A stretch of 64,000 nt of DNA from Allolobophora icterica (GCA_963556255.1 OY744613.1:39685286-39749285); one strand, 5' to 3'. Shown: positions 46,683 to 59,254, numbered from the stretch's first letter. Translations and numbers: made by a program. The notes: generated by a model not told the origin, from the letters alone.

Positions 46683-48190
46683 CAAAACAGAGTGAGAGTT
46701 GTCGGGGAAAATGTCCTAGTATGGGGGGGAAATTGTCCGGGGGCGAAATTGTCCGGGGGAAATTGTCCGGGGAGGAAAATGTCCAGGGGGTAAGTGTCCG
46801 TTTATGCCGGACAGTTTCCCCCTGGACACTTTCCCCCCCGGACACTTTCCCCGCCGGACAGTTTCCCCCGGACACTTTCCCCCCGAATCTAGGTAGGTCA
46901 TTTTCCCCCCCGGACAAATTCCCCCCTCTGTGGATTTATGTATGTATGTATGTATGTATGTATGTATGTATGTATGTATGTATGTATGTATGTATGTATG
47001 TATGTATGTATGTATATGTGTATATATGCATCTATGTATGCATGTATGTATGCATGTATGTATGCATGCATGTAAGTATGTATGTATATATGTATGTATG
47101 TATGTATGTATGCCTGCATGTAAGTATGTATGTAAGTATGTATGTATATATGTATGTATGCATGCATGTATGTATGTATGTAAGTATGTATGTATGCATG
47201 TATGTATGCATGTATGCATACATACATGTATGTATGTATGCATGTATGTATGCATGTATGTATACATGTATGTATGTATGTATGTACGTATGCATGTAAC
47301 TATGTATGCATGCATGTATGTATGTATGCATGTATGTATACATGTATACATTTATGCATGTACGTATGTATGTATGTATGTTTTGATCATTAAAACAGAA
47401 AGTTTTGTGTATGTTGCACTGGGGGGAAAATGTCCTAGTATGGGGGGAAATTGTCCGGGGAAGAAATTGTCCGGGGGAAATTGTCCGGGAGGGAAAATGT
47501 CCAGGGGGTAAGTGTCCGTTTACCTGATATTATATGTGGAAATATAGGTGATTATATCCTATCCTGGGGAATGCCGGACAGTTACCCTCCACCCGGCCAA
47601 ATTCCCCCTTTGTGGAACTATGTATGTATGTATGTATGTATGTATGTATGTATGTATGTATGTATGTATGTATGTATGTATGTTTGTATGTATGTATGTA
47701 TGTATGTATGTATGTATGTATGTATGTATGTATGTATGTATGCATTCATGCATGTGTGCATGCATGTATGTATGTATGTATGTATGTATGTATGTATGTA
47801 TGTATGTATGTATGTATGTATGTATGTATGTATGTATGTATGCATATATGAAGTATGTGTGTATATATGTATCTATGTATGCATGTGTGTTGGTATGTAT
47901 GTATATATGTATGTATGCATGTATGTACGTACGTATGTATGTATGTATGCATGTTTTGATCATTTAAACAGAGAGCTTTTTGTATGATGCATTGAGGGGA
48001 AATGTCCTAGTAGAGGGAGGAAAGTGTCCAGGAGGTAACTGTCCGGGATATATGTCCAGGGGGTAAATGTCCGATTTACCTAGCCTGGGATTATGTCCTC
48101 ATGGGGGAGATTCTATCCGGAAGGGATAATGTCCGGAAGGATAATGTCCGGGCATTATGTGCAGGGAATAATGTCCTACACTGCTGTAAC
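46683..48190. repeat. Tandem array of G-rich inverted minisatellite plus (TATG)n
   Basis: Three units follow one another. Each begins near a GGGGAAAATGTCCTAGTA block (about 46700, 47422, 47997). Repeats of GGGGGAAATTGTCCG follow; in unit 1 the complementary CGGACACTTTCCCCC comes next, and in unit 2 a shorter C-rich block. Long (TATG)n tracts lie at 46938-47383 and 47619-47955 in units 1 and 2. A shared TTTTGATCATTAAAACAGA joins units. Unit 3 lacks the TATG tract and ends AATGTCCTACACTGCTG. Tyr/Val/Cys/Met or His/Thr/Tyr/Ile frames over the tracts are not genes. Confidence 0.9.
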
Positions 48191-48204
48191 CCTAATCGGG
48201 AATT

Positions 48205-48880
48205 GGAGATCTTAAAATTATTTATTCAGCTTGGGAAAAATAATAGTGTCTCTGAAATCGTGACACATTCCGATGTTGCTGAAGTCCGAGTTTTACAGAC
48301 AACACGGATTCCAATCACATTATGCTTACTTTAAACCACGATTAGGTCGACAGATTGTGTAACCGTAGTCGTGATTTCGTGATTTTAAAATTATTAGCTC
48401 AGCTATTGAATAATAAACGTCGTGACATCGCGATTGAGGTGACACACTGATGTAGACTTAATCGCGATAGCCTGCCATAACTATGTTACTAGAGTCCGCG
48501 CTGGACAAACAACGAGTTTAAAATTATTTACTCAGCTTTGGAATTTATAAGGGTCTCATATCGCTACAAATAGGCCATATAGTTAGTATTAATCGTTATC
48601 GTTCGTTATCAATCAATCATTCTCACCATTCCAATGTTAATTAAGTCCCCGCTATAGAAACAACGTGGGTTTCGCAGCATGCTTATTAGTCTACATAAAT
48701 TGTGTAGCCCTAATCGTGATATAGTGAGCTTAAAGTTATTAACTCAGCTATAGAATAATAAGAGTCTTCAAACCGCGACAAAGGCGACACTTCTATGAAG
48801 GCCTAGTCGTGATATCTTGCGATTCCTATGCTAATGAAGGCCGCGCCGAACAAACAACGTGAATTGCATTGAATTATGGC
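48205..48880. repeat. Degenerate satellite-like tandem repeat
   Basis: Words such as TTAAAATTATTTACTCAGCT, then AATAATAAGNGTC, then TCGCGAC and GGCGACA recur about four times at roughly 140-210 bp spacing (near 48212, 48385, 48520, 48730). A CGTGAT/ATCGCGA motif is frequent. No coding potential. Confidence 0.6.
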
Positions 48881-48899
48881 CGCGCTTAATTTCCATGTG

Positions 48900-50205
48900 A
48901 TTTGTCGGTCTTCAGCGCCGGCTGTAGGCCTATTTAAATACTCCTGCGCAGTTTGATGAATAAGGTAAACATACTTAAGGTCCTTACTGATCTTCCAGGC
49001 AGTAGGCTATATTAAACCTTCTAGGTTCGAAATATTGGAATATTTGTATTGCATTTAATCATAACTCAGAATCTTAAGTCTGTATCAGTTTGATGGAATA
49101 TTTTGTCAGCGCTCTCTAATTTACATGTGTAGCATTCATCGTATTTTTGAAACCGTGAAAATAAAGATAAGAAGCAACAAACTTATTTTCTTTGAAAGCA
49201 ATATAAGGTCGACGTGTGCTTTAATCGGTACACGGCTCATTGGAAAGTCGTCATATGGAAATAAACCATATAGGACCTATGGGTAAGAATTTTTTTAAAT
49301 TCGACAGTGACAATTTATGCGCGTAATACTAGAGGTTATCTATACACAGAAAATCGCGATTCGTTCATGTTAAAGCCACTTTAAGCAAAATCACTATTTC
49401 TCATAGTCCACATAGTTTTTCCTGTTATTAACTATTTCTCAATGGCGCACACGTAAAGTTAAACAGGCCATTCACTAGTGCTTCTTATTCAGTGTTTAAT
49501 ATCTTGTTTCCGCTAAATATTGCATTAGAAATCTTGAAAAAAATGAAAGCATGTAATTCTGGTATTTATACTACGCGATGATTTAATGTTTTTATCTCAA
49601 TGTTCAAACCCACAGGAGACTAATTTTGTCCGTTGTATTTATGTATTATAATTAGGAGTATCGAGACGGTCGTTGAGACGTTCCGCAAATAAAGCGCCAA
49701 AGGAATTACGAGACCAGCCTACTTAATATTCAATAGTATAATAAGGGAAGGATTTCATGAATTGGTCGACACGGCTTAATACGCCCTCTGCATCGCGATT
49801 GGCTACTCAGCAGGATAATAGGTGTATTATAATCCCCAATAGGGCGACAGTCGTGAGGATCTAAACGTGGTGTCCGTGTAAACTGGCGGATATGTCGCCT
49901 TAATGTGGGTGAAAGTCTAGGAAGAGGAGATATTCGTTATAAAAGTAAAAGTCGTTATTAATCGCGTTACTCGTGAGGACCTTAAATTTTAAAGTGCTCA
50001 CCTAAAATAGTTATATTTGCTGTTAAGTGATATTTTAAAGAGAAAATCTGGATATTCATAGATTAGTTCAGAACAAGGAATGGAGAAAAAAATTCAAAAC
50101 AATTTAATGCGTATATTTGGAAAGAATCGCGTTTTAGTAAAAAAAGTTATTATGAGTCGGTAATATGGATTGTAAGTCGTGGGTAGATTCGCTAAAGATA
50201 AGTCT
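48900..50205. other. No gene recognised
   Basis: AT-rich sequence with short chance frames. A few CGCGATT words resemble the satellite to its left. No element ends were found. Confidence 0.4.
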
Positions 50206-50206
50206 A

Positions 50207-50207
<1 letters not shown>

Positions 50208-50253
<46 letters not shown>
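50208..50253. repeat. (ATT)n microsatellite
   Basis: About 15 ATT units. They lie at the 3' edge of the minus-strand LINE fragment that follows and may be its tail. Confidence 0.95.
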
Positions 50254-50255
<2 letters not shown>

Positions 50256-50263
50256 GTTTGTTA

Positions 50264-50620
50264 TTATTCGTCTATTATCTCCACACGTTGTCACACCGCA
50301 ACATGGAACAAAACACAAGTCTAAATTAATAGAATGAAGAGTTGCTGGATTGTTAAGAAAAATGGAGAAACCGGATTCTAATTTAGGGCACCTAGAGAAC
50401 TCTAGGAATAAATTTATTACCGTCCTTGGAAGGCATGACGTAGGCTATAGGCCTACTCTCAGGTGATTTTGGGTTAGGACAAATCACGCAGTGATTTTGA
50501 ACTTTGTTTAGTCTGCTCACATCTCTGTTAACAGCACCAACGAGAAGTGGGTTACAGCAGTCGTGGCAGCAATTAAGAAGCCATAACAGTTGCGAGTGAT
50601 ACTAAGGCAATCTGACGATT
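50264..50620 (-). mobile_element. LINE fragment, second copy of 43084-43433
   Basis: It shares GTCTATTATCTCCACACGTT, CCGGATTCTAATTTAGGGCA and CCAACGAGAAGTGNGTTACA with the copy 7 kb upstream, at high identity. The two diverge on both sides, so they are separate insertions or a small segmental duplication. Confidence 0.75.
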
Positions 50621-51430
50621 CAGAATGGCAATTACTGAAGAAACCCTCGCATCAAACGGAAGCTTGTAGCGATCTACGCTATCCTGCTTGACAGCCGGAT
50701 GAAGTAGAAGTTTAAATTGAACGAGCAACATGCGCTCACTGACAACTGAATTATAGTCATTAAAACTAAAGATCAAACACGGCTATTAATTGCCATCTTT
50801 ACAGACAGACTACAGTTTTTAAAACACTACGCTGAGTTAAGTAATACAGATTATTGTAAGCAGATTTATCTGATCTGTGAGTTCGAGCTGTGTTTGGTCT
50901 GCTTATAATTAGTTCGGAATTCTGATTTACCAGCTTTGTGTTCTTGGATTAAATTCGCTCTTCTTCTTACGTTTATAAGTGTTTGGGAAATGTTCGGCCG
51001 TTACTAACGAGGTCTTTTTCGCCATCCTCGGGATTTCAGGTTACTAACTGAAAAGTAAAGGCCAAGGCATCCCTTGGATTGAACTTTGCGCTATAAGATC
51101 AATTGCGGGCTCCGAAGAATGACGTCCATCGCAGACCCGGTGGCAGAGAGATTTCCTGGCACGGCGTCTTATAAAACTGGGAGAGACTTGTTGGTACTGA
51201 GGTTCGTTTATTAGAGCCTACCGCTCCTCTTATTCGAGCTACGCAGTTTAGAAATCTATGCACCGTCTCTGTACTGCTTTGGATGCGTCTCCGCAGGTTT
51301 GACTATGTGAGTCTGTGGGAGCGTTGAATCGTCTAGTCATTGAAATCTTTCCACTAATTGATTAACTATCATCCTAATTTCAATCGTCGTTTTCGTCATC
51401 AATTCATCGTTAACAAAATGATAATATTGT
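50621..51430. other. No gene recognised
   Basis: Possibly more of the LINE body at the left edge (minus-strand frame to 50776), then unremarkable sequence. Confidence 0.35.
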
Positions 51431-51433
51431 ACG

Positions 51434-52260
<827 letters not shown>

Positions 52261-52516
52261 TATAATAACTATAAAAGATTTAATGAATACGAAGTGGGAG
52301 ACATCACGTCCATTGTGTGACGTCACAATTGATAGTTTCACGTTATTCGTTTGAAAACGTCGTTCATTTTAATCTTCGGTTGCTTCTTTCAGTTTAAAAT
52401 AAATTGTTTAGCTCTTGGGATTCGTAATAATCTATATCCTAATACCATTTACTTTTGAAATCAGACGGTTATTCTGGTTCGATTGCTGCCTCTTCTGCAG
52501 ATCCTAACCCTAAGAT

Positions 52517-55500
52517 ATGTCGAAGAAACGAACATCAGCTGAATTCAGTAAAGACGACCAAATGAATGAAGGCTCAGATTGTAAGTTAATGTAATGAACT
52601 TTTTAATATCTGACACATTTTGATTGTTTATAAATATTCAACAATGCACAGACAAGCCCGCGAGACGATCGGCTCTTTGCATAGCTATGTTATGGACTTG
52701 TATTTGATGTTAATAATTGTATTTGTGGTTAATTCCATTTATTTTTCTTGTTGCAGTATTTCAACAAGAAGGCAATGCTAAACGCGCGAAACTTACCTCA
52801 TTCAGTGACAAGACGGTAAGCGACATGCAATTACAATTTAATTCACAATTCGTTTAGGATCTAAGCTTTGTGAATTGCTTGAATAATGTGATTTATAGCC
52901 TACACATTTGCTTGAGAGAAATAGCCTTTTAACATTTAATAGTACTTAAATTTGATGCGAATACAGAAAATTGTTTCTATATATCTGAATGGGTTTCAAC
53001 AGCGGATAGATTTTCAGGTAATACTGCAAACGGCGGTCCCAAATTATAAAATCGGTATACCACATAAAAATTAATCGTCGTTGATCCCACTTCTAGTTTC
53101 AGTTATGTTTTCATCGATGATCCAACTTCTAGTGTGAGCTAGATTTTCATCACTCTTCCAACTTCTAGTTTAAGTTTTACTATGAAACGTTTTCATCGCT
53201 CGTGCACGGCAATGATATCGGCGCTTAAAACGATATATTTTCATCGATATCCAACTTCTAGTTTGAGTTTGATTATGTAACATTTTCATCGATGATCCAA
53301 CTTCTAGTGTGAGCTATATTTTCATCAATCTTCCAACTTCTAGTTGATTTTACTAAGAAATGTTTTCATCGCTCAAACCCAGGATTTATTTAATTTTATA
53401 ATTTGGGACCGCCGTTTGCAGTATTACCGATTTTCATCCTGCAGACTTACAATGGAAAAAGGGCTGATTTAAGGGAACAATGTATTCCAACAAATTAGAA
53501 GAAGAAGAAAACTAAATTATTGGAAAAACTAGAAAGAGTGGAAATATCTTATCTTCTCCAGATTCCAGTGCTTCGCTTGCGTCGTTTAATTAGGCTACTA
53601 GGTGGTCGTATTAGTATATGAAAAAAGGACATACTTTGCAATGCTGCTTATTAATATTTAACAAGGTCAAATCGGCAGATATAGGTATGGCCTTGTTTAT
53701 TAGCATACCGTATTAACTTCGGATAAGCCATGTAACCAGCATCAGCTGTGAAGTACATGTAAGAAGTAAGTCCTGTCGTCCTGGGGGAACGGATATTTAC
53801 CCCCTGGACATATTCCCCGGACATATTCCCCCGGACATTTACCCCGGTCATATTCCCCCACAGTGGGACAAAATACCCCTTTGCCCACATTTAACCCTTT
53901 CGCAGCGACGGTCTTGTGCGCGATGTATGTATGTATGCATTTATGTATAGAACTATACATGTATGCATGCATATAAATTATGTATTTGTGTATTGTATGT
54001 GTGCATATATGTATTTGTGTGTTGTATCATCATCATCATCATCATTAACCATGGGTTCATCGCCCGTAGGTGCTTGATGCGCTCTTTATCACTTCCTTCC
54101 ATGTGTCTCTTTCTCTTGCTATTTGGCTCAGGTGCTGTAGAGAATCGTTTCTGCACCATGTCATGATATCGTCTGTCCATTCTCTGTTAGGGCGTCCTCT
54201 TTTGTTCTTCCCCTCCATCATGCCAAAAACTAGCGTCTTGAGTTTCCTGGAGTCATTCATTCTACATATATGTCCAAACAGTTGTAATTTCCTGCAAATT
54301 ACTTTTTTAAGAGAGTTTCTCTTGGGCCAATTTGACTGTACAGTTCTTCATTTGTCATCTTTCGTCTCCATCCGACTCTCAGCAGTTTTCGATAGCACGT
54401 TCGTTCAAAAGCCATTATTCGTCTTTCAATTTCCTTGGTTATCACCCACGTCTCACAGGCGTACAAAGCTCCACTGAACACACAAGTATCCAGGACTGCC
54501 AGCTTGGTCTTCAGCGCTATCTCTTTACTTTTCCAGATCTTGTCTAAAGCAGCGAGAGCAGCTTTGGCCTTGGCAAATCTCAGAGTTACTTCTCTCTTGC
54601 AACTTAGATCATGTGTAAACGTGCTTCCCAGGTACACGAACTCTTTAACGTTTTCTAGTACTTCTCCATCTAAGGTTATTTGCCGTTCAATTCGTGTGTT
54701 GTATGTATGCATATATATATGTATGTATGTTTAGTATGCATGTATGTATGTATGTTTAAATATATGTATGTTTACGTATATGTATGTATGTATGCATGTA
54801 TGTATGTATGCATGCATACATGTATGTATGCATGTATGTATGTATCCATATATTATGTATGTATGTATGCATGCATGTATGTATGTATGCATATATATAT
54901 ATATATGTATGTATGCATGTTAGTATTTATGTGTATATGTATGCATGTAAATCAATTAACGCAGGTTGGTAGCGAAGACTCAATGATCGTTTACTTCAAA
55001 GTATCCGTTTTGAATTGGTACGATTGCTAGTTTCACAGATGGGGAAATTGTCTGGAGGGGGGTAAATGACCTACTCAAAATCGGGGGAATGTGTCCGAGG
55101 GGTGAGAGGGGGAAATGTCCGTTGGGAATATGTCCGGGGGAATATGTCCAGGGGATAAATGTCCTGCACTTGTCGTGCTGCGCCAGTTCATCCTATTAGG
55201 ATTGATGTGATGTTTAGGACCCTACGGCTCGGCTTCATTGGTCCTTCCACCCGTATGATTTTGTGCTGTAGAATTCCACATAAATGTGTAAACTGCTGTT
55301 ACGTCTGTTTCCTTTTCACCTGTAGCTGCAAGATCTACCGATCGAGTTAATTGAGTGTATCCTCGTTAAGACCGTGGCTATGGAAGTGAAGGGTACGAAG
55401 CTGGCCAAAAGTGTGTGGAAAGAAAAAGCTGATCTTGTGATAACAAGACTTCGAACTGTTTGCTCGAAATGGAAAAGTATCCTCACAACCAACTACTTTA

Positions 55501-57830
55501 GAAACGAAGTTCACAGAACTCTAGACCGCACTCGTGAGTTAAAAGTGAATAAGCTTTATTTCATGAGCACTAAAAACCAGGGCATATTTTAACTGTAGGC
55601 TATAACTAGTGGGACAAATGTCCCAGTAGTGTTAGGATTTGTCCCAGTAGTTAGGCTGATTTGTCCCAGGCAATGTATGGTTAAAGTGTAAGTAGTGGGA
55701 CAAAATGTTGGAAGAGTTTTAAGATTTGCCCCAGTAGTAAATTCCGGAAAAGGTCATGAACTTTTTCGGGAGGTGAATTCCTGAGAAAAGTCATAAAGGG
55801 TTTTCGGGAGATGACTTTTTCAGGAGACGACTTCCTAAAAAGGTCATGAACTTTTTTTGGGAGAAGAATGACGAAGAAGAGGTCATCAACGGTTTTCGGG
55901 AGGTGACTTTTTTGGGAGATGACTCCCTAAAAAAGTCATCAACTTTTTCAGGGAGATGAATTCTCAGAAAAACGTCATCAAAGTTTTTCAGAGACGAGTT
56001 CCAAAATTTTGTCCCAGTAGTCTAAATTCCTTAAAATATGCACTGCTAAAACTAAGACCAGAAAATAATAAGAATTTAGTCAATGTGCAACTCAGACTTC
56101 AGCTTGTGTGAAGTGTTAGCGACTTTTGTAACGTACCTCGGCATAGTATGACGGCATGCCATTCTCTTGCTATTGGCTTTTTCCTGTTGACGGTTAATAC
56201 AGAATTCGTTACAATCTTTACACGGTGGACCATGTCAGCGCTGTTGTAAAACTGATTTTGCCGTGTGCTATTAACGACTTCAGTGACAAATTCACTTCCC
56301 CATTATATACTGTTTAACGCAGAAAACTAGTGTATAGCTGTCTCCACAAGGCCTAGTGCCGCGTTTGCGTTTCCGGTTTATGAAGTCTTATGTTCACTGA
56401 TGTATAGGCGCCGACTTCTTGGGAGAGAGAAAATTCAGTGGGTGCCTGGCACCCAGAAGAATTCGGACTTTAAATTCAAATTTTTTACAACTAAGTAATC
56501 TCACAACTTGAGAAGTACAACTACAACACAAATACACAACACTGCATGATCTTACAGTCACAGCCCGTACATCAATAAATTATTTATTTAAAAAATAAAT
56601 CATAACACTTGAACGTTGTCGCCGATTTCCAATACTTTTTCTAACCAAGTAACCTTTGACAAGAAAAATTTCTTTCTCCGAAAATCTGCTAAAACTCACC
56701 TACCTAAGGAGAGTAAGAAGGGGGAAGGGAGGGAGGACCCAGGCACCCAGAGATAAAGGCAAAAGTCGGCGCCTATGCACTGATGTACAATGCATGATAG
56801 CCAATTAGCTGCGTAGTTAATGTAGGGCCTATTTATAAATGCATGCAATTCTGGTGACTCTTAGTCGCCATTTTAAAGTCCATTGTTCAAAGACGTCATC
56901 GTATTTCTTAAATTATGAGAAAGACTAATAATATTTTATATTTTCTTTTTAGCTGAGGATATGATTTGCATGGAAATTTTGCATCAGTCCCCGATCCAGT
57001 TAGATGTCTCAGGAGTGGTTACAATGAAAGATGAGATGTTTATACTGTGCAGAACATGGTATCTAAACTACAAGTATACTATCAATGTTTACGACCGCAA
57101 CAATATGGCAGAGGTGAAAGATGTCATCCGGGTGCCAGGAATAAATCCCGAGAGAATGATGGCTTGTAGTGTGGCAAACTGTTTGTATATACTAAACTTG
57201 GGATGGCCTCACCTTTCAGTCTTACGTATTACGAAAGATGAAAAACATCAATTTAACATCTCGCCATGGATTAGTGATTTGAAATGTTCATGTTCTAGTA
57301 ATCCTGTAAACGTGTCCCCCAACGGTAGCGTAATAATCGTCTCAAACAAGGATAAATACAGTTCTACCGCAATAAGCATATACTATGCAAATGGTTCCTT
57401 GCAGCATAAGCTAATGTTGCTACCAGCTATTTATGGATTCATATATGTTGACAGCGCAATTCAAAAATCAAATGGAAATCTTGTATTGGTTTCTGTTACC
57501 GACAAATTTAAAATAAAAGTATTGGAGATTGACATGACTGGGAGAATTATACGCCAATATCAACCATATAATTTTGGTACATGCAGTGGTGTGATTTTTA
57601 CAGATATTTATGGTAGAATTTTGCTTAGTGATATTATGGGCAACAGATTCGAGCTTTTAGATTCGAAATTCAATTCCATGGATTTTACTGGTCCAAAGTT
57701 GGGTGAGGACAAGTTCATTATGCCCTCTAATTTGAACTACAATAGCGAGACTAATGAGGCGGTGACTATTTTATATGATGCAGGGTTTCAGAACGGTGTT
57801 CTAACAATCTTTCGTTTCACAGCAGAATAA
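52517..57830 (+). CDS. F-box-like / beta-propeller protein, unnamed
   Basis: Four exons: 52517-52580, 52757-52815, 55326-55533 and 56953-57830, all with GT-AG boundaries and matching phases (1, 0, 1), giving 402 aa and TAA at 57828. The start lies in a short exon beginning MSKKRTSAEF, with basic patches in exons 1 and 2 (KKR, KRAKL) that could be nuclear signals. Exon 3 begins LQDLPIELIECIL and contains TVCSKWKSIL, the pattern of an F-box (LP-E-I--IL, then a C--W). Exon 4 (residues about 111-402) is a single long frame of repeated beta-rich segments (VIRVPGINPERMMACSV, NLVLVSVTDKFKIKVLEID), consistent with an NHL- or WD-like propeller. By analogy it may be a substrate adaptor of an SCF ubiquitin ligase; this is inference. 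Introns 2 and 3 are filled with transposons and repeats. Confidence 0.85.
53017..53428. mobile_element. Non-autonomous TIR element with minisatellite core, intron 2
   Basis: Perfect 36-bp inverted repeats begin GGTAATACTGCAAACGGCGG (53017-53052 and 53393-53428). They are flanked by an exact 8-bp duplication, GATTTTCA (53009-53016 and 53429-53436). The core is a degenerate minisatellite of ATCCAACTTCTAGTTTGAG and TTTTCATCGATG words. GG termini with an 8-bp target suggest Merlin-like or hAT-like mobilisation; the superfamily is unresolved. Confidence 0.92.
53765..55170. repeat. G/C-rich inverted minisatellite with (TATG)n core, intron 2
   Basis: The left arm (53765-53885) repeats GGACATATTCCCC and the right arm (55035-55170) repeats GGGGGAATATGTCC, so the arms are mutually inverted. 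Between them lie TATG-type tracts (53926-54005 and 54700-54955) split by a LINE. The right arm ends GATAAATGTCCTGCACTTG, resembling the end of the array at 48190. Confidence 0.85.
54028..54693 (-). mobile_element. RTE-type LINE 3' end inserted in the TATG tract
   Basis: The minus strand encodes a long undisrupted ORF2 tail: VKEFVYLGSTFTHDLSCKRE, KTKLAVLDTCVFSGALYACE, then after a frame change GKNKRGRPNREWTDDIM and ARERDTWKE. It ends in TTAATGATGATGATGATGAT. This is the RTE pattern, including the (ATG)n-type tail. The exact 11-bp duplication GTGTGTTGTAT flanks it (54017-54027 and 54694-54704). It is 5'-truncated and looks young. Confidence 0.92.
55578..56045. mobile_element. hAT-type MITE with minisatellite core, intron 3
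   Basis: The ends CAGGGCATATTTTAA and, reversed, CAGTGCATATTTTAA are flanked by CTAAAAAC and CTAAAACT, an imperfect 8-bp duplication. Near the left end TTTGTCCCAGTAG is repeated, and one copy lies near the right end. The core (55740-56000) is a run of AAAAAGGTCATGAACTTTTT and GGGAGATGACTTC units related to those in the MITEs at 25416 and 41579. Confidence 0.78.
56403..56777. mobile_element. hAT-type MITE (CATAGGCGCC family), intron 3
   Basis: The ends TATAGGCGCCGACTTCTTGG and, reversed, CATAGGCGCCGACTTTTGCC are flanked by an exact 8-bp duplication, CACTGATG (56395-56402 and 56778-56785). The words GGGTGCCTGGCACCCAG and CCCAGGCACCCAG lie inside the two ends. A broken relative is at 46116. Confidence 0.92.
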
Positions 57831-57839
57831 ATCACTCAA

Positions 57840-58140
57840 AATAATGCCAAAGATGAGGATAATTTTTACTAGGTTCTATATCTCGTTTAATGGTTGTATT
57901 ATTGCTGTTATTATTTTATGTAGTTTTAAAGAGCTGACATTCCTGTTCCTCTACAGATAGGCCCATGTAATCAGAATTCGTTTGCATAATAATTGACGTG
58001 ACTTAAAAACAATTAAAAAAAATTGTGCTCTTGGCTTCACTTATTTGATATGAGAAGATGCGTGCTCCATACTACGCCCTAAACCAAAGACCTGTAGATG
58101 AGCGCTGTGGACAGTAGGTCTAAGAACGAGAAACCAGTTA
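57840..58140. other. 3' flank of the F-box-like gene
   Basis: AT-rich and presumably the 3' UTR. I do not see a canonical AATAAA close to the stop. Confidence 0.35.
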
Positions 58141-58159
58141 TTTAATATCATTCACGTGT

Positions 58160-58192
58160 TTCAACTTGTTTATCTATCTGTCTATCTATCAA

Positions 58193-58242
<50 letters not shown>

Positions 58243-58560
58243 GGTTTGTCTATCTATTTATCTATCTGTCTATCTATCTGTCTATCTATCTGTCTATCTG
58301 TCTATCTATCTATCTATCGGTTCTTGGACTTTTCGCCCCCGGAAGATTCGCCCCCGGAAGATTCGCCCCCGACATTTCGCCCCCGGGAAGTTTCGCCCCC
58401 GTCGATCCAGCTTCTAGTCTTAGTTACATTTTCATCATAGATCCAGCTTCTAGTCTTAGTTACATTTTCATCATAGATCCCGGAGGCGAAACTTCCTCGG
58501 GGGCGAACTTTCGGGGGCGAATCTTCCGGGGGCGATTCTTCCGGGGGCGAAATTTCCGTA
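58160..58560. repeat. (TCTG/TCTA)n and inverted CGCCCCCGGAAGATT minisatellite
   Basis: A TCTG/TCTA tract (58168-58318) is followed by repeats of TTCGCCCCCGGAAGA (58338-58402). Then come two copies of GATCCAGCTTCTAGTCTTAG with TTACATTTTCATCATA, and finally repeats of TCTTCCGGGGGCGAA (58486-58555). The two GC-rich blocks are inverted relative to each other. The central word also forms the core of the element at 53017-53428. Confidence 0.88.
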
Positions 58561-58572
58561 TCCCCTATCTAC

Positions 58573-58780
<208 letters not shown>

Positions 58781-58781
58781 C

Positions 58782-58905
58782 GGATTTATATAGCGCCCCT
58801 TCAAGGAATATACTCAGAGGCGCTCAAACTTGTCAAGGGTCGATACACGGAGTTTCTATGCGACTCATCAAGCAAATAGTCAGCGCCTTATTGAGTTAAA
58901 AATGC
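58782..58905 (-). mobile_element. LINE 3' terminus
   Basis: The plus strand shows TTATATAGCGCCCCTTCAAG and CTCAGAGGCGCTC, the complement of the LINE end found at 63075 and 1540. The adjoining TCTA tract would be its tail on the minus strand. Confidence 0.6.
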
Positions 58906-58937
58906 GCTATATTAAGGGTCCTCGTATCTACGTACGT

Positions 58938-58953
58938 CGTACATACATACATG

Positions 58954-58985
<32 letters not shown>

Positions 58986-59191
58986 CATACATACATACAT
59001 ACATACATACATACATACATACATACATACATACATACATACATACATACATACATACATACATACATTCGTACATACATATCTACATACGTGTATACAT
59101 ACATACATACCTACATACATGTATACATATATACATACATACATACATACATACATACATACATACATACATACATACATACATACATACA

Positions 59192-59225
<34 letters not shown>

Positions 59226-59254
59226 CATACATACATGCATACATGCATACATAC
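58938..59254. repeat. (TACA)n microsatellite
   Basis: Long TACA/CATA array with a few variant units near 59075-59130. It is the complement of the TATG tracts near 47 kb and 54 kb. Open frames over it are artefacts. Confidence 0.97.

Noticed and set aside
46930..47990. Long Tyr/Val/Cys/Met and His/Thr/Tyr/Ile open frames
   Set aside because: They are translations of (TATG)n tracts in several frames and on both strands; no splice context or non-repeat domain.
46683..48190. CRISPR array
   Set aside because: The repeats are immediately tandem 15-16 bp units with inverted copies, not spaced direct repeats with unique spacers, and the context is eukaryotic.
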